Below, piece after piece: positions 1 through 7,149 of a DNA stretch of 23,914 nt. The notes under the pieces are model-generated. The model had not been told where the DNA came from, did not search any database, and saw nothing but the letters and a program-made list of their open reading frames with translations. The DNA is from CAZBMJ01 sp964493205 (lineage in GTDB: Bacteria; Myxococcota; UBA727; JABDBI01): assembly GCA_964493205.1 (NCBI GenBank), contig CAZBMJ010000033.1:1-23914 (forward strand), written 5' to 3'. The number at the start of each line of letters is the position of its first letter. The stretch's first letter is position 1. Both the position numbers and the translations under genes were made by a program.

Positions 1-51
1 AGAGAAATAAAGGAAGTACGAGTGTAAATTCTCCACTTTTAGGGGGTTGAC
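1..51. mobile_element. Probable insertion-sequence end (body lies left of window)
   Basis: The stretch around 17-51, with core CTCCACTTTTAGGGGG at 31-46, resembles the reverse complement of the other window end (23864-23904). Both share a TACGA, a TTC-TCCAC block and a TAGGGGG block with small gaps. Sequences of the type TGTC-A-CCCCC at the tip are common at ends of IS3-like elements. A reading frame open from base 3 closes with TGA at 48-50 inside the repeat and could be the tail of a transposase, but too little of it is present to identify. The family assignment is inference. Confidence 0.45.
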
Positions 52-82
52 CCGGAACTTTTCTAAAAAACATTTTTCTGGT

Positions 83-104
83 TGCCGCGGACAAGCCGAC
101 GGCA
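83..104. repeat. Small palindromic repeat unit (candidate interspersed repeat)
   Basis: TGCCG (83-87) pairs with CGGCA (100-104) around the core GGACAAGCC. The layout resembles short palindromic intergenic repeats built around GGACAAGCC that are scattered through several intracellular alphaproteobacterial genomes. Only this one copy occurs in the window, so its interspersed nature is inferred from memory of such repeats, not shown here. Confidence 0.35.
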
Positions 105-183
105 CGTAGAGAAGGGCTAAAAATAGAATTCCATCACCTGTGCTTATCCAAAACTCAGATTAACTAATCAATACTTATGGGTA

Positions 184-270
184 ATCATATGGTCACGGGA
201 CGTAGGGAATGAGGTGAAATAACCATATGATATCTGCTTCAAATCCTTAACCTGCCGCCTATGAGCGGCA
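184..270. other. Two adjacent stem-loops, candidate structured RNA
   Basis: ATCATATGGT (184-193) is perfectly complementary to ACCATATGAT (222-231), giving a 10-bp stem with a 28-nt loop. A second perfect 6-bp stem follows, TGCCGC (253-258) with GCGGCA (265-270), closing a 6-nt loop. A third, shorter one (CGTC 300-303 with GACG 308-311) comes soon after. Consecutive nested helices without an open frame are what a folded RNA would show. The transcribed strand is unknown and no known RNA family was recognised. Confidence 0.35.
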
Positions 271-370
271 GCGTGGCCATCCAGAAAGAAGCTACCGCTC
301 GTCAAGAGACGATAGGAGTAATTTTTGAGGGAATACCTCAGAGCTTGCGAAAGAGTTTTTAAACGATTGC

Positions 371-394
371 GGCAATCTCATAATAAAGATTGCC
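371..394. terminator. Stem-loop downstream of the 420-2513 gene, possible terminator
   Basis: GGCAATCT (371-378) and AGATTGCC (387-394) form a perfect 8-bp stem with an 8-nt loop, about 25 nt beyond the stop of the minus-strand gene ending at 420. Read on the minus strand the stem is followed by only a weak T-rich stretch, so termination efficiency is doubtful. A competing stem, GATTGC (365-370) with GCAATC (372-377), overlaps it, so the two folds are mutually exclusive. Confidence 0.4.
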
Positions 395-419
395 ACACCT
401 TTTCGTTATGTTGTGATGA

Positions 420-2513
420 TTATTGATCAATTAATGAAGGATCATATTCTATTAAATATTCAGGATATAATTGAGGATGATTAAGGCAATAATAACTAGT
501 AGACCCATCTTTTTCAACCATACTTAACATGTCGTATTTAAAACCCTTGCTTCCTAAATTTATAAAAATATTCTTCAAATTTTTAAGTACCGTATCTTTA
601 TCAAACGTATCGCCTTTAAAACAAAGGGTTTTTGCTTCATCTAAAGTACTATTTTTAGCAAATACTTTTAGTACAGGAAATTCTAGTTCTTGATTATAAC
701 CCATATAAGCAATCAACATTTGTCTATTATTATTATTATTATTTTTACATTGATAAGCATCTCGTTGTAACTCAGCATTATTGAACTTAGTGCTTATCAA
801 GTAATAATTTGTATCTTTTGCAACATGTGCAACATAACAAAGTTGAGTACCATATTTATTATTTCCAAGCACAATAGACCTTGGAACTATCTTTTTAGAA
901 GCAAAATAACCCTTAACCTTTCTGTGAGGATATTTAGCGGTAAGATCATTAAAATTCATAACATGCTGCAATAATTTTATATATCCTTTTTCATTAAATA
1001 TTGCTTTATTAGGGTTAAATTCTCTGTTTTGGGTGGGGTATATACTATTATCGAAAGGAGATACAAAATCAGAACAAAATAAGTTAGTTTGCAGTGGATA
1101 CCAAGTTTGTGGAACATTCAATTTATTATCAAACAAACTTAAAAATCTATTTATTTTTACCTCTTCTTCATGAGTACCATCCTGATAAATAGCGTCAATA
1201 AATAATGCATTATTTAACAAAAGAATATTAATATTTTTTAAACTTTTATTTGTATCTATAACAATTTCTTCAATATGTAATTTCTTTGTTGACAAGATAG
1301 CAATAATTTTTTTAATAGTTTTTTCAGTAATTAATTCATTATTTACCAAGGTATTAATCTTTGTAAACATTTCGTTAACTTGGTCATTATTAACTGCTAA
1401 AGTTCTTATTTTTTTTTCTAATTCGACCGTTGCTGGGGGGGCAAGTAAAAATGAGTCTTTATTACCAACTAATCCATTAGAAGAGGTTTTTGAAATAATA
1501 TAGATATAATGAGCAGGTATAATTAAGCCGTTTTCTCTTTTTCCATCTAAAGGATTTGATTTATCATGAATGCTAAATGCTAAAGTGCCATTAAAAGGGT
1601 ATTTTATATCATTAAAATACTTATTTGTTTCATCTATTTTTCCTATTAGAAGTTTAGAATGGCTTATAGAACTTGTGAATTCATCGCCATGGCCTTCAGC
1701 TACATGATGAGCAATAGATGCAAAATAAAATGCCAATAAAGCCGCTTTTTTGATTGGTTTTATTTTCATTTGTGCACACTCATTTTCTAGTAATGATAAG
1801 GTTTTTTTATTGTTACTATCAGGGGTTGCAGTTGCTGTAGTAAAGGAATTAGCTTTTTTTAAAAAATTAATAAGAGTAGTTTTTTGAGTACTTAAAAAAT
1901 GATTTGGTTTATCTTCATTTTCTAAATTTAAAAATTCTATCAGAAGTGTTCTATTTTTATCTGCAAGTGTGTTTATTTCATCTTTAAGTTTGCTTATTTC
2001 ATCGGGTGTTGATTCTTTTTGTTCGAGTTCATGGATTAATGATTTTTTTTTATCGATTACTTCTTGATAAAAAGTTTCTTTATAAAGAATTTTTATAGAA
2101 GTTTTTATATAATCCATAATATTATTTAAGATATCTTCAACTAGATCTTTAGTGTAATCTAGTTCCTTTTTATCTGTTTTATCTGTACTCTGTATTTTTT
2201 TTTGATTTATAAAAAATTTTTTAATATTTTCTATTTTTTCTTCATTGTTTTTTTTATTTACTAATTCTTCAATAATAAGATTATAAGATTGTTTTTCTTT
2301 TTCTTCAGTTATAGTCTTAGGAATATTGTTTCTTAGTACGACTTTTAAAGCATCTTTAGCCAAAGTTACATCCATAAACCACTGCAACAAAGCATCTGGA
2401 TCCAGTTCTAACATTTCTTGTACAAAAGATTCATATATTATATCTACGGGCTTATTAACAGCCATTAAGTTGAAATTTATAAACAGCAACAAGCAGCATA
2501 TTATTTTATTCAT
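420..2513 (-). CDS. Large exported protein of unknown function
   Basis: The 697-residue product starts with a typical signal peptide (MNK, a hydrophobic stretch, likely cut after A18), so it is predicted to be exported. Residues about 60-190 are Lys/Glu-rich and predicted helical or coiled-coil. The rest has a mixed composition with several cysteines in the C-terminal third (for example CSD near residue 480, QLC, YQC, LCF, YYC), compatible with disulfides in the periplasm or outside. A run of six asparagines is encoded by a trinucleotide repeat. No enzyme motif or known family was recognised. The start has an AGGA ribosome-binding site about six bases upstream, and a good promoter lies in the gap behind the neighbouring transporter, so it is probably transcribed alone. 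Low-GC coding and the IS-like neighbour would fit an accessory, lineage-specific gene. Confidence 0.75.
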   Translation of the reverse strand: MNKIICCLLLFINFNLMAVNKPVDIIYESFVQEMLELDPDALLQWFMDVTLAKDALKVVLRNNIPKTITEEKEKQSYNLIIEELVNKKNNEEKIENIKKFFINQKKIQSTDKTDKKELDYTKDLVEDILNNIMDYIKTSIKILYKETFYQEVIDKKKSLIHELEQKESTPDEISKLKDEINTLADKNRTLLIEFLNLENEDKPNHFLSTQKTTLINFLKKANSFTTATATPDSNNKKTLSLLENECAQMKIKPIKKAALLAFYFASIAHHVAEGHGDEFTSSISHSKLLIGKIDETNKYFNDIKYPFNGTLAFSIHDKSNPLDGKRENGLIIPAHYIYIISKTSSNGLVGNKDSFLLAPPATVELEKKIRTLAVNNDQVNEMFTKINTLVNNELITEKTIKKIIAILSTKKLHIEEIVIDTNKSLKNINILLLNNALFIDAIYQDGTHEEEVKINRFLSLFDNKLNVPQTWYPLQTNLFCSDFVSPFDNSIYPTQNREFNPNKAIFNEKGYIKLLQHVMNFNDLTAKYPHRKVKGYFASKKIVPRSIVLGNNKYGTQLCYVAHVAKDTNYYLISTKFNNAELQRDAYQCKNNNNNNRQMLIAYMGYNQELEFPVLKVFAKNSTLDEAKTLCFKGDTFDKDTVLKNLKNIFINLGSKGFKYDMLSMVEKDGSTSYYCLNHPQLYPEYLIEYDPSLIDQ
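726..743. repeat. Trinucleotide repeat (ATT)6 inside a coding region
   Basis: Six perfect ATT units on the plus strand read as AAT codons on the minus strand and give Asn6 in the exported 697-residue protein. The repeat keeps the frame when it gains or loses units, so length variants would change the protein without breaking it. Confidence 0.8.
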
Positions 2514-2558
2514 ATATTTTCCTATGTTTAATTATCTATGTTTAAATAATTTGTCGAG

Positions 2559-2586
2559 ATTATAGGAAGAATAATAAATTTAGCAA
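2559..2586 (-). promoter_or_regulatory. Sigma-70-type promoter of the large exported protein
   Basis: Read on the minus strand, TTGCTA (2581-2586) is followed after 16 bases by a perfect TATAAT (2559-2564). It points into the gene that starts at 2513, leaving a leader of about 40 bases. It sits in the short gap after the upstream transporter gene. Confidence 0.6.
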
Positions 2587-2606
2587 TACAGATAAGATGC
2601 TTGAAA

Positions 2607-3944
2607 TTAAGAAATAATTTCTAAAAAACCGTGAAATAATATGGCTAGTATAGCTATTGGTGATATAAAAATAATTAAAAATTGCCATATTTTAAATAAT
2701 AAATTATTTTTAATTTTAATAACTTTGTAGGCAAAAACGGCTATTAATAAACCGCCAATAGGAAGTAGCAAATTTGTTGAGATATCAGCAAAAAAATCAA
2801 AAATATTCCATTTATTAAATATTTTAATAGTGTTTAACAAATTAAAAGATAAGCTGCAAAATGTGCTGCCAATTATTACTAAAGTTCCAATTATCAGCAC
2901 TGATTTATTTCTTTTAATATTAAATTTATCTATAAGCAAAAATACTAATGGTTCAGCAAAAGATATGCTAGAAGACAAAGCTGCGAAAAATAATAATATA
3001 AAAAATGCTAAACTTAATAATGAACCAAAGGGCATACTAGCAAATATTACAGGTAGCGAAATAAACATTAAACCAGGACCAGAAGATGGTGATAAATCAT
3101 GAGCAAAAATTAGAGGAAATATGGCAAGGCCTGATAATAAAGCCACTAATAAATCTAGAAGAGTAATAATAAAAACTGATTTGAATATGGAAATATTTTT
3201 AGGCAAGTAAGCGCCATAGACCATCATGGCACACGCTCCTACTGCCAAGGTAAAAAAAGCATGGCCCAAAGCAGATAAAATTACGCTTGATGATAGTTTG
3301 CTTATGTCAAAAGAAAATAAAAAAGTACATGCTTTAAAAAAGCCAGGCGTAAAAAAGCCATAGATAACTAAAATACTTAATAACACCAAAAGAGCTGGCA
3401 TCATGAGTGAACAGCTTTTTTCAATACCTTTTTTAATACCAAAAAATACTACGCTCATGGTAAAAAAAATAAATAAAATGCTGCATATTAAAACAAAAGG
3501 CGTATTGCTTAAAAAATCTTGCCAAACAGTTTGAATTTGCTCAGGATTTAATCCATAAAACTTGTTTTGTAAGCTAAATAAAATATAGGCTAAACTAAAG
3601 CCAGCTACGACGCTATAAAAACAAAATACTGCCCAGAGTGTAAATAAACCTAAATAGCCAGTTATAGCCCAATTTTTTGAAAGATTATTAGCTTTAGCTA
3701 AACTTAAAAAGGCGTCGATAGGATTTTTTCTACTGCTAACGCCTAAAAAAAATTCCGCAGCCATAATAGGAGCTGCTACTAAAAATACAAAAAATAAATA
3801 ACATAGAACAAAAGCTGATCCACCGCTGTTGCCGGCCATATAAGGAAATTTCCAAATATTTCCTAAACCAATAGCAGCGCCTGCGGCCACCCATACAAAG
3901 GACAGAAGCGAAGACCAAGAATCTTTTTTTGTGGTTTGAGTCAT
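2607..3944 (-). CDS. Neurotransmitter:sodium symporter (NSS/SNF) family transporter
   Basis: This 445-residue membrane protein is predicted to import an amino acid or related solute together with sodium across the inner membrane. The family signature is clear at residues 22-35 (GAAIGLGNIWKFPY, the unwound TM1 that carries sodium and substrate contacts in LeuT-fold proteins), followed by NSGGSAF and a conserved glutamate in MAAEFFLG. About eleven or twelve hydrophobic segments follow, a usual size for bacterial members. The substrate cannot be told from sequence alone. The ATG lies only 14 bases after the encoded CCA end of tRNA-Cys and has no visible Shine-Dalgarno sequence. The gene therefore has no room for its own promoter and is probably expressed from the tRNA promoter after processing. 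Confidence 0.93.
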   Translation of the reverse strand: MTQTTKKDSWSSLLSFVWVAAGAAIGLGNIWKFPYMAGNSGGSAFVLCYLFFVFLVAAPIMAAEFFLGVSSRKNPIDAFLSLAKANNLSKNWAITGYLGLFTLWAVFCFYSVVAGFSLAYILFSLQNKFYGLNPEQIQTVWQDFLSNTPFVLICSILFIFFTMSVVFFGIKKGIEKSCSLMMPALLVLLSILVIYGFFTPGFFKACTFLFSFDISKLSSSVILSALGHAFFTLAVGACAMMVYGAYLPKNISIFKSVFIITLLDLLVALLSGLAIFPLIFAHDLSPSSGPGLMFISLPVIFASMPFGSLLSLAFFILLFFAALSSSISFAEPLVFLLIDKFNIKRNKSVLIIGTLVIIGSTFCSLSFNLLNTIKIFNKWNIFDFFADISTNLLLPIGGLLIAVFAYKVIKIKNNLLFKIWQFLIIFISPIAILAILFHGFLEIIS

Positions 3945-3958
3945 AATAATCTAGAGTT

Positions 3959-4032
3959 TGGAGGTGCCGACCGGAATCGAACCGGTGTACGCGGTTTTGC
4001 AGACCGATCCCTAACCATTCGGGCACGGCACC
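3959..4032 (-). tRNA. tRNA-Cys (anticodon GCA)
   Basis: Read on the minus strand, the 7-bp acceptor stem GGTGCCG (4032-4026) pairs with CGGCACC (3969-3963). The anticodon loop is CTGCAAA with GCA at its centre, and the T arm is ACCGG-TTCGATT-CCGGT. The discriminator is U, as expected for tRNA-Cys, and the CCA end is encoded (3961-3959). Base pair 27-43 appears mismatched (U-C), otherwise the cloverleaf is complete. It is the first unit of a likely tRNA-transporter transcript. Confidence 0.95.
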
Positions 4033-4040
4033 ACTTTTTT

Positions 4041-4071
4041 ATGATATGACATTTTAGTTTGCTTTGGTCAA
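4041..4071 (-). promoter_or_regulatory. Promoter of tRNA-Cys and probably of the transporter
   Basis: On the minus strand TTGACC (4071-4066) matches the -35 box well and TATCAT (4046-4041) lies just ahead of the tRNA 5' end at 4032. The 19-base spacer is long, so a slightly shifted -10 (CATATC) is also possible. The distance from the -10 box to the mature 5' end suits a tRNA promoter with a short leader. Confidence 0.5.
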
Positions 4072-4100
4072 TAAATCATTAAAAACTTTATTAATTTTTT

Positions 4101-4661
4101 TTATGCTTGTGCCCCACCAGCAACGCTTACAAAAGAATAAGGAGAAATACCTAAATTTTTAAATGAAAATGACCAGCGTTGTTCAGGTTCAATATCAAAT
4201 AATAATTCATGACAAAATGGTGTATGAAGCCACTCGCCCTTAGACAATTCTGCAAATAATTGTTCTTTTCTCCAAGTAGAGCAGCCTAAAAAGAGCTCAA
4301 AGCGCCCATCAAGTTCACCATTTATAGCTTTTTTTAATAAGGTTAAGCTTGGAGAAATGGAAACTGTTGATGAAATCATGAATCCTTTAGCGAGGGGAGT
4401 TTTTTTATCATGTTCATACATGATAAAACCAGAGTTTTTTTTGCTTGGACCACCAAATAAGATTGGTTTATCGCAATTGCTGCTCAATTCTTCTTCGTGA
4501 TCTAATAGGTTATTAACGGTAAGCCCAATGGGTCTATTGAGGATAAAGCCAACAACTAAATCGTTTCTTTGTCCAGCTAGCACAATAACCGATTCATCAA
4601 AGGGAGGATTAAACTTAGAAGGTGGCGCTACCAGCATTGAAGGAGTTATTGAATTAGCCAT
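4101..4661 (-). CDS. yqgE: YqgE/AlgH family protein (UPF0301)
   Basis: The product has 186 residues, the usual family length. Hallmarks are present in order: GFILNRP near residue 38, the FGGP turn, LFLGCSTWRKEQLFAEL around 122-138 and the following GEWL, and the C-terminal RW-SF segment. The family is a conserved, single-domain cytosolic protein of Gram-negative bacteria whose molecular function is not settled; it has been linked to alginate regulation in Pseudomonas, whence the name AlgH. An AAGGA ribosome-binding site precedes the ATG. The gene lies upstream of the tRNA-Cys promoter and divergent from the phasin-like gene, so it is probably its own transcription unit. Confidence 0.92.
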   Translation of the reverse strand: MANSITPSMLVAPPSKFNPPFDESVIVLAGQRNDLVVGFILNRPIGLTVNNLLDHEEELSSNCDKPILFGGPSKKNSGFIMYEHDKKTPLAKGFMISSTVSISPSLTLLKKAINGELDGRFELFLGCSTWRKEQLFAELSKGEWLHTPFCHELLFDIEPEQRWSFSFKNLGISPYSFVSVAGGAQA

Positions 4662-4800
4662 TTTTTACTTCCTTATATGAAACTTCTGTCTAATCATAGC
4701 CATTTAATAGTATAGGACAAGATAAATTTCGTTTCTTTTAAAAATAAACTAGTAAGCTTATTTGCTCTATTATTATGGCTTTTATGGAGAAGTACTTGAT

Positions 4801-5154
4801 ATGAATAATGAAATTAAGTCTAAGAAACAAAATTCTCAAAAAATTACTAATTTTGTTAAAAAAGCCTTAATGAGTGGAGTTGGTGCAGTTTTTATGACGG
4901 AAGAAAGCATAAGAAACGTCTTGCTTGAAATGAAATTACCAAAAAGTGTTATTTTATCAGCTATTTCCCAAGCAGATAAAACAAAAAAAGAAGTAATGCA
5001 GCTAATAGCCAACGAAGTAAGGCTATTTTTAGATAATATAGAAGCGGATAAACTCATTAAAAAAATTATTTCTGGCTCAATTATTGAGGTGAGCGCAAGC
5101 ATTAAGTTTGTTGATAAAGAGACGAAGCTTAATGCTAAAAAGAAAATTAAATAA
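4801..5154 (+). CDS. Small phasin-like helical protein
   Basis: I place the start at 4801 (MNNEIKSK) because GGAGA at 4786-4790 lies ten bases before it; an upstream in-frame ATG at 4762 lacks such a site. The product has 117 residues and looks entirely helical. It has a basic N-terminus, then SGVGAVFMTEESIRNVLLEM and a hydrophilic amphipathic stretch, and a Lys-rich tail. The pattern of a hydrophobic 'GA-x-x-TEE-x-IR' segment followed by long amphipathic helices recalls small phasin-like proteins of deltaproteobacteria, but the resemblance is loose and no function is asserted. It converges with the next gene and the two stops overlap by eight bases. Confidence 0.7.
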   Translation: MNNEIKSKKQNSQKITNFVKKALMSGVGAVFMTEESIRNVLLEMKLPKSVILSAISQADKTKKEVMQLIANEVRLFLDNIEADKLIKKIISGSIIEVSASIKFVDKETKLNAKKKIK

Positions 5155-5608
5155 TAATTTTATCTAAAAAAGGAGTTTCCATAAATACTAAATAAATTAA
5201 AATTTCATCTTTTGAAAATTCGCTTTTTAATTTATTATAAAGCCCAATAACTTTTTCTTGGTTAAGTTCTTTAAAAAAGTCTGTTTCCACTTCAACTAAA
5301 CCAAAGTCATTTTCTACACCTAAAAAATCCAGTGCTGCTTTAAGCATAGGTCGTTTGGTAAACAAAAAATTTCTAAATAATTCTTTTAAAAATCCTTGTT
5401 CTTTGGGGTTTGAAGCTAATTTGAGTTTTTCATGCAGTCTTTTTGTGCGATCTTCTTTTTTGTCCTTTATTTTTGATAAGGTAAGCATGCCTTTGGTTTT
5501 AATATCATAATGAGAAAAGAGTGATTCTCTGACTTTTCTAGGTGCAATAGCAATAACATCGCTAAAGGTTTCATTAGAAATATGGCCTATCAGTTCATTA
5601 AAATTCAT
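5147..5608 (-). CDS. Conserved-looking hypothetical protein
   Basis: The 153-residue product has no signal peptide or membrane segment and is predicted cytosolic and mainly helical. The middle (residues about 45-75) is very rich in Lys, Arg and Glu; the flanking parts carry regular hydrophobic spacing, for example FLKELFRNFLF and the C-terminal EILIYLVFMETPFLDK. No family was recognised. Its 3' end overlaps that of the convergent phasin-like gene by eight bases, so the two transcripts would be antisense to each other at their ends. Confidence 0.65.
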   Translation of the reverse strand: MNFNELIGHISNETFSDVIAIAPRKVRESLFSHYDIKTKGMLTLSKIKDKKEDRTKRLHEKLKLASNPKEQGFLKELFRNFLFTKRPMLKAALDFLGVENDFGLVEVETDFFKELNQEKVIGLYNKLKSEFSKDEILIYLVFMETPFLDKIII

Positions 5609-5749
5609 AAAAAGCCCTGCTGTAAAAAGTTATCAAAGAAGAGCTATACTAAAAATATTTCATATGGCAATGACCTTTAACTATTCAGTCTGATCAGATT
5701 TACTCATGAGAATACTTACCTAGTGAATAAGCTTTTCTTAAGAGTTTTT

Positions 5750-5896
5750 TTATTCTTTCGTGGCTTCTTTATGTTTTTCCAATAATTCTTTTATTCCCTC
5801 CAATATTTCTTCTTTTCTTTTCTCTGCTGCTTCCAGTTTAGTATCTATAGCAGTTTGAAATTCATTCATACCATCTGCTAAATCATAAGCCATCAT
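5750..5896 (-). CDS. 48-residue charged coiled-coil peptide, unannotated-type small ORF
   Basis: In the gap after the leuA-like gene, a frame runs from tandem ATG codons (5896 and 5893) to TAA at 5750-5752. The peptide starts MMAYDLADGMNEFQTA and continues with a Lys/Glu-rich heptad-like helix with Leu and Ile at coiled-coil spacing. An AAGG lies immediately before the first ATG, a spacing that favours the second ATG or is poor. It follows the thiolase/leuA-like pair on the same strand about 40 bases after its stop, so it may be read as a third cistron. It could also be the residue of a longer, lost gene. Its function is unknown. Confidence 0.45.
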   Translation of the reverse strand: MMAYDLADGMNEFQTAIDTKLEAAEKRKEEILEGIKELLEKHKEATKE

Positions 5897-5934
5897 CCTT
5901 TGCTGCGTGTTTTTTATAGGGGGAAGGGAATAAA

Positions 5935-7149
5935 TTAATTAATTCCAATAATACTCGCTATTTTGCTATCGCTAAGCATACCCGAACTTGCTTTAGCGCT
6001 TGTAAGAATCTTGTTAATTATTTCATCAGTGGCAGTAATATTGTTTTTAGCAAGCCAATATTTAACATTGGAAGCTCCACTCATGGGGCCAATGCCAATT
6101 TCTTGCTCTTTACCAAATAAGCTAGCATTTACTGATGAGTAAACAGTATCAGCAAGCATTTTATTATTTTTATTTAACGCTTTAATAATAGCTGCTGCAT
6201 GAACGCCTGTGGCCGTTTTAAAAGCGTCATCGCCAAAAACTGGATAATTATAAGGAATAGGGCTTTGGCAAAATTGAGCGACTTTTTCCACATACTCTTT
6301 TAATACAAAAACATTATGTTCATAAAGCCCAAGCATTTTTAAGTTGACAATAAGTTGATCAATAGAGGTATTGCCCACCCGCTCACCAATACCTAAGGCC
6401 GTGCCATGGATTCGATGAGCACCAAATTGAGCAGCAACTAATGCATTGATTAAGGCTAGGCCTCTATCATTATGCCCATGCCAATCAATTTTTGTATCAC
6501 TTTTATTAGACTCAATAATATTTTGAGTAAACTCAATTAAATTTTTAACGCCATTGGGTGTTGCATGCCCTACAGTGTCACATAAAACTAATCTTTCCAC
6601 ACCTAGATTTATAGCGTTTTCAAATAATTCTCTTAAGGTATTTGGGTCTGAGCGAGTGGTATCTTCTGTTACAAAAGCTACTTGCAAATTTTCTTTTATG
6701 GCAAAATTAATAGCTTCTTCGCTGGTTTTTTTCAGTGTATCTAGGCTCCATTCTTCCACTATTTGTCTAATAGGGCTGCAGCCTAGAAAACAATAACAGG
6801 TTATGGCTATACCTACCTCTTGAGAAATTTGTGCAATGGGTTTTATATCTTGCACTAAAGTTCTGCCTGCACAGTTAAGTTTTATGGCTAAATTATTTTT
6901 TTTGACAAACTTAGCAATACTCAAAACGTCATCATAGTTTCGTGTGCTGGCTGCAGGTAGTCCAATATTAGCAATAGTTATTTTTAGCTTATCCATGATA
7001 GTTATAAGTTCTAGCTTATGCTCTAGCTGTGGGTCTATTATAGAAGGCGATTGTATACCATCACGCAAGGTTTCATCACAAAGCTCAACACTTGTTAACT
7101 TAGGCTTGTTTAATAAATTCCAATCATAGATTAAGTTTTTTTCTTGCAT
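5935..7149 (-). CDS. 2-isopropylmalate-synthase-like aldol-type enzyme without regulatory domain
   Basis: This DRE-TIM metallolyase superfamily member is expected to join acetyl-CoA (or a related acyl-CoA) to a 2-oxo acid. Residues 25-31 (DETLRDG) hold the catalytic Arg and metal-binding Asp. FVTEDTTRSDP near 160-169 and DTVGHATP near 191 are typical of the LeuA/homocitrate-synthase branch. HGH at 224-226 supplies the metal histidines, and GTALGIGERVGN at 249-260 is the branch signature, which HMG-CoA lyases lack. At 404 residues it has the catalytic barrel and linker subdomains but not the roughly 130-residue C-terminal leucine-feedback domain of LeuA. It starts at the stop of the thiolase gene (TAATG, one base shared, AGGAG upstream), indicating translational coupling. 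The real acceptor substrate is uncertain, and no other leucine genes are in the window. Confidence 0.85.
   Translation of the reverse strand: MQEKNLIYDWNLLNKPKLTSVELCDETLRDGIQSPSIIDPQLEHKLELITIMDKLKITIANIGLPAASTRNYDDVLSIAKFVKKNNLAIKLNCAGRTLVQDIKPIAQISQEVGIAITCYCFLGCSPIRQIVEEWSLDTLKKTSEEAINFAIKENLQVAFVTEDTTRSDPNTLRELFENAINLGVERLVLCDTVGHATPNGVKNLIEFTQNIIESNKSDTKIDWHGHNDRGLALINALVAAQFGAHRIHGTALGIGERVGNTSIDQLIVNLKMLGLYEHNVFVLKEYVEKVAQFCQSPIPYNYPVFGDDAFKTATGVHAAAIIKALNKNNKMLADTVYSSVNASLFGKEQEIGIGPMSGASNVKYWLAKNNITATDEIINKILTSAKASSGMLSDSKIASIIGIN

Larger units (their letters stand above)
52..419. other. Gene-free, structured, GC-richer stretch
   Basis: No convincing coding frame is seen here. The stretch is visibly richer in G and C than its neighbours and holds several perfect inverted repeats, listed separately: 83-104, 184-231, 253-270, 300-311 and 371-394. 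Such a run of stems suggests either a structured RNA (part of an intron or a small RNA) or a degraded mobile element beside the IS-like end. I compared it by eye with remembered landmarks of tmRNA, RNase P RNA, 6S RNA and the group II intron domain V and found no match. Confidence 0.5.

Noticed and set aside
184..231. CRISPR or riboswitch reading of the long stem
   Set aside because: There are no repeated units, and no conserved riboswitch core was recognised.
1..419. RNase P RNA, tmRNA, 6S RNA or group II intron domain V
   Set aside because: None of the invariant motifs of these RNAs was found on either strand.
2326..2565. Plus-strand frame of 79 residues antisense to the large exported gene's start
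   Set aside because: It overlaps a gene with a signal peptide, promoter and ribosome-binding site, and has no such signals of its own.
3736..4026. Minus-strand frame running through tRNA-Cys into the transporter gene
   Set aside because: It reads through the tRNA and is out of frame with the clear transporter.
6554..7129. Plus-strand frames opposite the leuA-like gene
   Set aside because: They are antisense shadows without ribosome-binding sites.
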